This document shows positions 16,472 through 22,861 of a stretch of DNA of 64,000 nucleotides, piece by piece. The notes beneath the pieces are model-generated. The model was not told where the DNA came from. It did no database searches and was given only the letters and a program-made list of their open reading frames with translations. This DNA is from an uncultured Alphaproteobacteria bacterium (GTDB taxonomy: Bacteria; Pseudomonadota; Alphaproteobacteria; Rhizobiales; Beijerinckiaceae): contig CALKHP010000052.1 of NCBI GenBank assembly GCA_937988775.1, positions 1 to 64,000 of the forward strand, in the 5' to 3' direction. The position numbers and the translations under genes were made by a program. Positions within the stretch are counted from its first letter, which is position 1, and each line of letters starts with the position of its first letter.

Positions 16472-17386
16472 TCAGCCAAGAAGGCGGCGGAAAGACGCGA
16501 TCAGGGCGGCGTTGGTGTGGGCATTGACGGCAAGGTCGGCGCTCGTGGCGGCCGGAAGCCGTGGGTGATCGACATAGGCGAGCGCCCGGCGAAACGGATC
16601 GGAGAACGCCGGCAGCGAATACTCGCCGCAGATATCGACGCCGGCGATGGCGCGCGCGCCCGCGAGACGCTCCAGCGCCAGGCTCAGCCCCTGGAGCGAC
16701 ATGCGGCCCTGGTCCCAGTTGGTCCGGGCCTCGCGCGGGCGCAGCACATCCTTGTCGATGGTGATGTAGAGCGGCATCGCCGGAAGTTGCGCTACGAGGT
16801 CGTCGAGGAAGTCCGGCCAGTCCTCGTCGGCGAGGTTGCGCCAGTGCAGGTGGCGGCCGTTCTGGCGCCGACCGGGGCCATCGCCATAATGCCCGAGCAC
16901 GAAGGATGGCGGCCGCGCCCACGGATAGACCTCGTGGCGGCCGCGCCGGAGCGCGCCGAGCCCGGCCAGCTTCGCTTCCGGCCAGACGAAATCGTCGCTG
17001 CACGGGCCGATGGTGATGATGCGCGCGACATGCGGCAGCGCCAATGCCCGCGCCACCCAGCCGCCGCAGTTGAAACTCGGCGGAAACGCCGTCCAGTCCG
17101 GGTGGTTGTCGAAATGGATCACCGTGACCGGGCGATCGAGCCGAGCAAGCAGCGCGGCGCTCAGGTGATGGAAATCGCCCGAGCCGTAGAAGATCACCTC
17201 CGGCGCATCGCCGACCGGGCCGAGACGCTCGATGAAGCGCCTGATGCCGGCCCTGGTCGCGACGATGCGCATGCCGGGGCCCCATTTTCGCATGTCGACG
17301 GCATGCGCGCCGTTCCAGTCCGGGCCCGACGGGATCGCCGCCTGAGCGGGCAGGCTGCCATCGAGATCGATGCGCACCAGCCGCAT
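16472..17386 (-). CDS. Arginase/agmatinase-fold protein (ureohydrolase-like)
   Basis: The 304-residue protein has arginase-type metal motifs in degenerate form: GSGDFHHLS (about 68-76) in place of GGDHS, HFDNHPDW (about 91-98) preserving the DxHxD pattern, and ITIDKDVL (about 208-215) preserving the paired acids. The usual residues after the third motif differ (RPREARTNWDQG). The metal centre is probably intact, but the substrate-recognition regions are not those of arginase, agmatinase or guanidinobutyrase. It begins 4 bp after the aminotransferase stop within the sigma-54 operon. Hydrolysis of a C-N bond in a small guanidino, formyl or acyl compound is likely. The exact reaction is unknown. 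Confidence 0.75.
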   Translation of the reverse strand: MRLVRIDLDGSLPAQAAIPSGPDWNGAHAVDMRKWGPGMRIVATRAGIRRFIERLGPVGDAPEVIFYGSGDFHHLSAALLARLDRPVTVIHFDNHPDWTAFPPSFNCGGWVARALALPHVARIITIGPCSDDFVWPEAKLAGLGALRRGRHEVYPWARPPSFVLGHYGDGPGRRQNGRHLHWRNLADEDWPDFLDDLVAQLPAMPLYITIDKDVLRPREARTNWDQGRMSLQGLSLALERLAGARAIAGVDICGEYSLPAFSDPFRRALAYVDHPRLPAATSADLAVNAHTNAALIASFRRLLG

Positions 17387-17390
17387 GCCA

Positions 17391-18809
17391 TCAGGCCGAG
17401 GCGACGCGCGTCATCAACTGGTCGAGCAGCGTCAGGGCCAAGTCGATCTCCTCATACGACATGGTCAGTGCCGGCGCGAGGGTGATGACGTTCTTGTAAT
17501 AGCCGCCAATATCGAGAACGAGGCCGTATTTCCTACCGCCAACCTCCAGATCGGCCTTCATCGCCTCGTCGCACATCAGGTCGACCAGGCGCTTCGACGG
17601 CGTGAAACTGTCATGCGGCTCGCAAATCTCCATGCGCAGCGCCATGCCGAGGCCGTCGACATCGCCGACGATGCGATGCGCCTTCTGGAGCTGCCGCAGG
17701 CCGTCGAGGAAATAGGCGCCCTTGGCCGAGACCATGGTCTCGTAATCCTCTTCCTCCATCATCTTCATCGCTTCGAGCGCCACCGCCGTGCCGAGCGGAT
17801 TGGCGTTGAAGGTCGAATGCGTCGAGCCGGCCGGGAAGATCGTCGGGTTGATCAGTTCCTCGCGCGCCCAGATGCCGGAGAGCGGGTTGAGCCCGTTGGT
17901 GATCGCCTTGCCGAACACGATGACGTCGGGCTGGACACCGAAATGCTCGATCGACCACAGCTTGCCGGTGCGGTAGACGCCCATCTGGATTTCGTCGACC
18001 ACCAGCAGGATGCCGTATTGATCGAGCACCTTCTTGAGTTCGATGAAGAAATTCTTCGGCGGCACCACATAGCCGCCGGTGCCCTGGATCGGCTCGACAT
18101 AGAACGCGGCGTATTCGGCCTGGCCGGTCTTGGTGTCGAGCACGCCGTTATATTCGGTTTCGAACAGGCGGGCGAATTTCTGCACGCAGAGATGGCCGTA
18201 TTCTTCCTTGCTCATGCCCTTCGGGCCGCGGAAATGATACGGGAACTCGATGAACTGCGCGCGGTCGCCAAAATGCCCGAAGCGGCGGCGATAGCGATAG
18301 GACGAGGTGATGGCGGAGGCGCCGAGCGTGCGGCCGTGATAGCCGCCCTCGAAGGCGAACATCAGGCTCTTGCCGCCACAGGCGTTGCGCACGATCTTCA
18401 GCGAATCTTCCACCGCCTGCGCGCCGCCGACGTTGAAATGCACGCGGCCCTTGCGGTCGAACTTGCGCTCGGCATCGCGGGCGATCATCGCGGCGAGTTC
18501 GATCTTCTCGCGATGGAGATACTGCGAGGCGACCTGCGGCAGCGTATCGATCTGGCGGTGGAGCGCATCGCTCAGGCGCTTGTTCTTGTAGCCGAAATTG
18601 ACCGCCGAATACCACATCTGCAGGTCGAGGAAGCGGCTGCCGTGCCGATCGAGCATGTACGAGCCTTCGCAGCCCGTGAAGATCTTCGGCGGGTCCATAT
18701 AGTGCACGGTATCGCCATGCGAGCAGTAGGCGGCCTCGAGCGCCAGCAACGCCTCGTCGCTGGGATCGTGTGAAACCTGCATCGGTGCCGCGCGGGAAAG
18801 ATCAAGCAT
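17391..18809 (-). CDS. Class III (PLP) aminotransferase, diaminobutyrate/ornithine-type
   Basis: The 472-residue fold-type I enzyme has FNVGGAQAVEDSLKIVRNA (about 125-143), a PLP-phosphate-binding GGYHGRTLGASAIT (about 155-168), the Asp of VVDEIQMGVYRTG (about 272), and the Schiff-base lysine at about 301 in FGKAITNG. The subfamily resembles 4-aminobutyrate, ornithine and diaminobutyrate aminotransferases but reads MGVYRTG/WSIEHFGV rather than the commoner GRTG/YACEH motifs. Start ATG 18809 overlaps the upstream HAD gene by 8 bp; upstream in-frame codons are antisense to that gene. Within the operon it would make or consume an omega-amine or amino acid for the acyltransferase and arginase-fold enzyme. 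Confidence 0.88.
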   Translation of the reverse strand: MLDLSRAAPMQVSHDPSDEALLALEAAYCSHGDTVHYMDPPKIFTGCEGSYMLDRHGSRFLDLQMWYSAVNFGYKNKRLSDALHRQIDTLPQVASQYLHREKIELAAMIARDAERKFDRKGRVHFNVGGAQAVEDSLKIVRNACGGKSLMFAFEGGYHGRTLGASAITSSYRYRRRFGHFGDRAQFIEFPYHFRGPKGMSKEEYGHLCVQKFARLFETEYNGVLDTKTGQAEYAAFYVEPIQGTGGYVVPPKNFFIELKKVLDQYGILLVVDEIQMGVYRTGKLWSIEHFGVQPDVIVFGKAITNGLNPLSGIWAREELINPTIFPAGSTHSTFNANPLGTAVALEAMKMMEEEDYETMVSAKGAYFLDGLRQLQKAHRIVGDVDGLGMALRMEICEPHDSFTPSKRLVDLMCDEAMKADLEVGGRKYGLVLDIGGYYKNVITLAPALTMSYEEIDLALTLLDQLMTRVASA

Positions 18810-19482
18810 TGTTGCTTCCAAGGGCAAGGTTGGAGTCGAGGATGGGGAAGCGCAGGAGCGCATCATGTTCGAGCCAGGCGATGGCATCGGCGAAAGACGC
18901 GATGGCGCGGTGCTCGTAGCCCATCTGGCGGCAATGCGCGGCAAGGCTGCCCTTGGCGAGGACGAAATCGACCCTGCCCGCCAGGCAGAAATCCGAGCGG
19001 CCGTCGCCGATCAGCACGGTGGGGAAGCGGCCGTCGATGGCGGCGCATTTGCACACGCCGCTACCGGCCTCGCAATGCGGCCTTGCATGGGGGAACAGCA
19101 CCGACCAGCCGCCGGCGAGGCGCCTCAGCAGGTTGCTCCTGCGCGGCACATCCGCGTAACGCGCGCCGAGAACGGTTGCGATATTGACATCGAAACCATC
19201 CGAAATGATCTGCGCCGATGCATGCGCCCGGCGCGCCGCCGCGAGAAAGGCCGGAAAGTGGGGATCGATCTCGACCGTGGCGAGCGCGCGCCGGATATCC
19301 TCGTCGCTTGCGGCAAGCAGATTGGCTTGCCGCGCCAGGCATTCACGCGAATTGATCTTTCCTTGCGCCCATTCCTCCTCGATCACCAGCCATTCGGGGC
19401 CGGCGAACATGCGCAGGAGGAGATCGGTCGTATCGGTAAGCGCAATCGTGCCGTCGAAATCAATCAGGAACTGATAGGCCAT
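18802..19482 (-). CDS. HAD-family phosphatase, MtnX/phosphoserine-phosphatase type (HAD-IB)
   Basis: The 226-residue protein opens MAYQFLIDFDGTIALTDTTD with the nucleophile and acid/base pair Asp8/Asp10. Motif II is in QIISDGFDVNI and the terminal acids are in VLIGDGRSDFC. The cap is helical, as in MtnX-like and phosphoserine-phosphatase-like enzymes. A CxC pair (GVCKCAA) near residue 145 could bind metal or be structural. It is the first gene of the eight-gene minus-strand operon. The ATG at 19482 lies about 20 bases downstream of the expected transcription start of a sigma-54-like promoter. It probably dephosphorylates a small metabolite feeding the pathway. Confidence 0.85.
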   Translation of the reverse strand: MAYQFLIDFDGTIALTDTTDLLLRMFAGPEWLVIEEEWAQGKINSRECLARQANLLAASDEDIRRALATVEIDPHFPAFLAAARRAHASAQIISDGFDVNIATVLGARYADVPRRSNLLRRLAGGWSVLFPHARPHCEAGSGVCKCAAIDGRFPTVLIGDGRSDFCLAGRVDFVLAKGSLAAHCRQMGYEHRAIASFADAIAWLEHDALLRFPILDSNLALGSNNA

Positions 19483-19514
19483 CAAGGAATCCAGAACTAG
19501 GCCGGAAACCTCCA

Positions 19515-19529
19515 GCAAGCGCTATGCCA
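19515..19529 (-). promoter_or_regulatory. Sigma-54 (-24/-12) promoter candidate of the eight-gene operon
   Basis: On the minus strand this reads TGGCATAGCGCTTGC, which matches the consensus TGGCACG-N4-TTGC at all but two positions and has exact spacing between the GG and GC dinucleotides. It is preceded by C and followed by T, as in the extended consensus. Transcription would start near 19503, about 20 bases before the HAD phosphatase ATG. The operon ends with a sigma-54-dependent response regulator, which supports the call. A possible upstream activator site, ATCGG-N9-CCGAT, lies at 19649-19667, about 130 bp upstream; this part is weak. Confidence 0.7.
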
Positions 19530-19744
19530 GACAGATCGCCGTTGATTCTTATGAGCTTTCAGCGATCGGTGCGCCGCGACCTCTCCAATACTCAGGGAAT
19601 GCTCCAAAAATTGTAGCAACCTGCCATTGCAGTGAGACCGAAGCCTTGATCGGAGCACGGGGCCGATGGCGAGAGCGCGATTCACTGGCGTGTGGATCGC
19701 GGTCACTCCCGCAACATAGGGCAGCGGGTTCGACCGTCCCTCGG

Positions 19745-21154
19745 TCAGGCGATCTCGTAGACGGTCAGTTCGCCGGGAATGCCGCGCAGGGCATGGCGTT
19801 GCGGCGCGGCGCTGAGGCCGGCGCCCGCGATGAGTTGCGGCGCCTCGGGGTGGCCGAGGATCGTCTCGGTGGCGAAGATCGCGCGTGACATGGCGAGCCC
19901 CTGCACGCGCGCGGCGATGTTGACGGTCTGCCCGAAGTAATCGAGCCGGTCGTTCAGCGTCACGGCGAGGCACGGGCCCTCGTGCAGGCCGATTTTCAGG
20001 ATCAGGTCGTCGGCGCCCCCATCGGCCAGGGTCCGCATCGCCTCGCGCATGCGCAAGGCCGCCGCCAATGCACGATCGGGCGAGGGGAAAGTCGCCATGA
20101 TCGCATCGCCGATCGTCTTGACCACGCAACCGGTCTCCTCGGCGACAATCGTCGTGATCAGGCTGAAATGCGCCTTGACCAGATCATAGGCGACGAGATC
20201 GCCGACCCTGTCGTAGAGCGCCGTCGATCCCTTCAGGTCGGTGAACAGGAAGGTGAGACTGGTGAGCTTGAGGCGCTGGTCGATGTCGAGCGTGTCGGCC
20301 CGGTAAATGTCGTGGAAGGTCTGGTTGGTCAGCAGGCGCTTGGCGGTCAGGAACGGCCGGCGATGGCCGAGCAGGTCGTGCAGCTCGTCGCCGGCGATCC
20401 ACACCGCCGGCAGGACCCGCCTGCCGGCGCGGTTGTCGAGTGTCAGCCGCAGCGGCCCGGGGCGGAGCTCCATCGTTCCCGTCGGCGCCCGGACATTGTT
20501 GAACACGAGCGTCAGTTGCTGCCGCTCGTCGGTCGCTTCGCCTTTGACGGTCAGGAATTGCGCGGCATGCGTCACCGGGTCGAAGACGATGAGAAAGGCT
20601 TCCGGCAGTTGCAGGGACAGGATGATCTTCTCGCCCGCCGCCAGTTCGACGGCATCGAGCACGATGCGGTCGAGCGCCGCCTTGAACGTGGCGTCATCCG
20701 GAAAGGCGATGCCCGAGCTCCAGAAAACCTGCCTTGTATAATCCCAGATCGGCAGCGTATCGGGATCGTGGGCACCGATGCGCCGCACGCGCGGGCTGAC
20801 GGTGAAACTGACCTCGACGGTTTCATCGAGGCTCGGCTCGTAGCCGGCGGCGCACAGCGCGCAATGACAGGTGTCATGCGTGAAGGTCTTCAGGCTCGCA
20901 TTGGTGTCCAGCACGCCGCCGCAGCCCGGGCACAGGACGTTCCACGACATGTCGAACAGGCCGAGCCGGGTCGCGTGGAGGAACGCGCCGATGGCCTGCT
21001 CCTCGCCGAAACCATGCTCACGCGCGAACTCGAGCACGTTGATGCGGTTGAGCTGGTGATCCGGCGCCTGCTGCACGAGGGCTTCGATGGCGGCGGCCAC
21101 ATGAGCGTCCGCTGATTGCTTCAACACCGAATATCGGGCTGCAATCTCGTTCAT
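19745..21154 (-). CDS. Adenylate/guanylate cyclase with N-terminal zinc-ribbon sensor region
   Basis: The 469-residue protein has a C-terminal class III nucleotide cyclase domain (about 290-469). Metal-binding Asp sits in LTFLFTDLKGSTALY, with GDAIMATFPS and the dimer-interface FGQTVNIAARVQ. The N-terminal part (about 1-280) has a probable zinc-ribbon, CPGC at 75-78 and CHCALC at 96-101, followed by a beta-rich DUF5939-like region. There is no transmembrane segment, so it is probably cytosolic. It is co-directional with the sigma-54 operon, but 262 bp separate them, so it is probably a separate unit. The signal sensed by the N-terminus is unknown. Confidence 0.9.
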   Translation of the reverse strand: MNEIAARYSVLKQSADAHVAAAIEALVQQAPDHQLNRINVLEFAREHGFGEEQAIGAFLHATRLGLFDMSWNVLCPGCGGVLDTNASLKTFTHDTCHCALCAAGYEPSLDETVEVSFTVSPRVRRIGAHDPDTLPIWDYTRQVFWSSGIAFPDDATFKAALDRIVLDAVELAAGEKIILSLQLPEAFLIVFDPVTHAAQFLTVKGEATDERQQLTLVFNNVRAPTGTMELRPGPLRLTLDNRAGRRVLPAVWIAGDELHDLLGHRRPFLTAKRLLTNQTFHDIYRADTLDIDQRLKLTSLTFLFTDLKGSTALYDRVGDLVAYDLVKAHFSLITTIVAEETGCVVKTIGDAIMATFPSPDRALAAALRMREAMRTLADGGADDLILKIGLHEGPCLAVTLNDRLDYFGQTVNIAARVQGLAMSRAIFATETILGHPEAPQLIAGAGLSAAPQRHALRGIPGELTVYEIA

Positions 21155-21442
21155 GCGACGAGTATACCCCCGTTCCGCCCGTCCCTCACCTTCTGTTTTC
21201 GAGGCCGCGCTTCAACAGCCGCCCAGCGGGCCGTTCGGCGGCTTCATACCGATTCCGCTCGCGATCATCCGGGCCGGTGTCACCTCGTCCTTTTGTGCGT
21301 CTGATCGGGCGTGCCCGACCATGCTATGGTGGGCTTGCTGGCCGACGGAGCCAGCCGGGGCCCGCGAGCCATACGGCCGGGCAACGGCAGGTAGCGCTCA
21401 TCGACAGATCAAGGGGACCATCGGGGGCATCAGGAGGATGCC

Positions 21443-21736
21443 ATGACAACCTACATCATGCTCGCCCATTGGACCGATCAAGGCATGCGCAACGCCAGGG
21501 ATTCCCCCGAACGCCTGAACAAGGCGCGCCAGTTGCTGAAGGATATCGGCGGGGATTTCAAACTGTTCTTCCTCACCATGGGCAAATACGACTTCGTCGC
21601 AGTGTATGAGGCGCCAGACGATGCGGTCGCGGCACGCTTCAACCTGCAACTCGGCATGCTCGGCAACGTTCGGACGCAGACGCTGAAGGCCTTCCCCGAG
21701 CCGGCCTATCGCGAGATCATGCGCACCCTCGCATAG
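21443..21736 (+). CDS. GYD-domain protein
   Basis: The 97-residue protein fits the GYD family: MTTYIMLAHWTDQGMRN at the start, the central FFLTMGKYDFVAVYEAPDD motif (family signature around GxYD), and a closing strand TQTLKAFPE. GYD proteins are small alpha/beta-barrel-like dimers of unknown biochemical role. The start is fixed by AGGAGG at 21432-21437, five bases before ATG 21443. A second ATG five bases upstream is out of frame and stops at once. It is divergent from the cyclase gene and monocistronic. Confidence 0.9.
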   Translation: MTTYIMLAHWTDQGMRNARDSPERLNKARQLLKDIGGDFKLFFLTMGKYDFVAVYEAPDDAVAARFNLQLGMLGNVRTQTLKAFPEPAYREIMRTLA

Positions 21737-21857
21737 CAGCCGGCGTGGTTCCAGAACGGAGCATGGTGTTGACGCTTTTGGCGATTAAAGTTCTCGCCGG
21801 TTCGCGGGACAAATAGCGGTCCGCCGCGTTCCCGCTGGTCATGCAGGAGTTCGTTCC

Positions 21858-22256
21858 ATGTTGACATCTCTCGGTCGTCCGGCGCTTGCCGCCATCGTGA
21901 TTTCCCTCGCGTCCATGTCGGGCGCCTTGGCGCAATCCGCCGCACCCGCCAAGACCGCAATGACGAGCAAGGGCAAGGCCCTCGTCAACGCCAAGGGCAT
22001 GACGCTTTACACATTCGACAAGGACACCACGGGCAAGTCGGCCTGCAACGGGCAATGTGCCACCAACTGGCCGCCATTGATGGCCGCTGCCGGTGCCAAG
22101 GCGCCCGCCAACTGGAGCGTCGTGAAACGCGATGACGGCTCTGAGCAATGGGCATACAAGGGCAAGCCGCTCTATGCCTGGAGCAAGGATTCGAAGTCTG
22201 GCGACGCCACCGGCGACGGCCTGCTGCAAGGCGCCTGGCACGTCGCCAAGCCTTGA
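21858..22256 (+). CDS. Secreted protein with COG4315/PF03640 repeats
   Basis: The 132-residue protein has a signal peptide (about 1-26, cleavage after SGALA) and two copies of the 'secreted repeat of unknown function'. The first is KGKALVNAKGMTLYTFDKDTTGKSACNGQCATNWPP and the second includes EQWAYKGKPLYAWSKDSKSGDATGDG. The paired Cys in ACNGQC probably form a disulfide. Such proteins are periplasmic or exported and are common near stress genes. The gene is followed by another small secreted protein about 140 bp downstream. Confidence 0.88.
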   Translation: MLTSLGRPALAAIVISLASMSGALAQSAAPAKTAMTSKGKALVNAKGMTLYTFDKDTTGKSACNGQCATNWPPLMAAAGAKAPANWSVVKRDDGSEQWAYKGKPLYAWSKDSKSGDATGDGLLQGAWHVAKP

Positions 22257-22394
22257 TGGACAATCATCCATTTCGGGAGCAGTCCAAATGGACGATGGCC
22301 GCCGGCCCGCTTAGCGAAGAGTTGCGGACCAAGGGACACGTCGCCACTAGGCCACTCCCGTCCTGTCCGGGCGATGCAATGCCCCGGCCGTAAT

Positions 22395-22697
22395 ATGGCT
22401 TCGGTGCGGCCTATGACTCGCTGTGCTGTGCTTACAGTCCTGGTGGCGTCCCTTTGGAATACCGCGTCAGCGCATGAGTGGTATCCCTGGTACTGCTGTT
22501 CTGGTCTCGACTGCCGCCAGCTTCAACCGGGCGAGTTAAGGCGCCTCCCGACCGGCTGGCTCACGCCTCACGGCGTCGTGGTGCCTTTTCACGATCCCCG
22601 CATCAAGGTGACCCCGCGCCCGCATCGCGGCGTGCATCTCTGCGAGCAGCCGGATGGCTCGGTGATCTGTCTGTATCTGCCCGAGTCGGAGGACTGA
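22395..22697 (+). CDS. Small secreted Cys-rich protein of unknown function
   Basis: The roughly 100-residue protein has a predicted signal peptide (MTRCAVLTVLVASLWNTASA, cleavage before HEW). The mature chain has five cysteines, including YCCSGLDC and the pair in LCEQPDGSVIC, consistent with disulfides in the periplasm. Proteins with the HEWYP...CCS.DC pattern are common hypothetical secreted proteins in alphaproteobacteria; I do not know a function. ATG 22395 is taken as start. ATG 22413, directly at the signal peptide, is equally possible, and 22374 less so. It converges on the fusion gene that ends at 22862. Confidence 0.65.
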   Translation: MASVRPMTRCAVLTVLVASLWNTASAHEWYPWYCCSGLDCRQLQPGELRRLPTGWLTPHGVVVPFHDPRIKVTPRPHRGVHLCEQPDGSVICLYLPESED

Positions 22698-22861
22698 GCG
22701 AGCTTCGCGCGCCTTGGGCGTAAAGTGGGGCAGTTTGCGCACGCGCACAGAGCGCCTTGAGGCATCGGGCAGGATCGCACGGACGCCGCGACCCCTTGGA
22801 AAAACCAGCCATTTATCCGCAACCCGCCGCCATCGGCGAGACACCCCCCAGGGCCTCTGGC

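Noticed and set aside
18810..18944. Extended N-terminus of the class III aminotransferase
   Set aside because: It is the antisense/shadow of the HAD gene; ATG 18809 gives the usual N-terminus.
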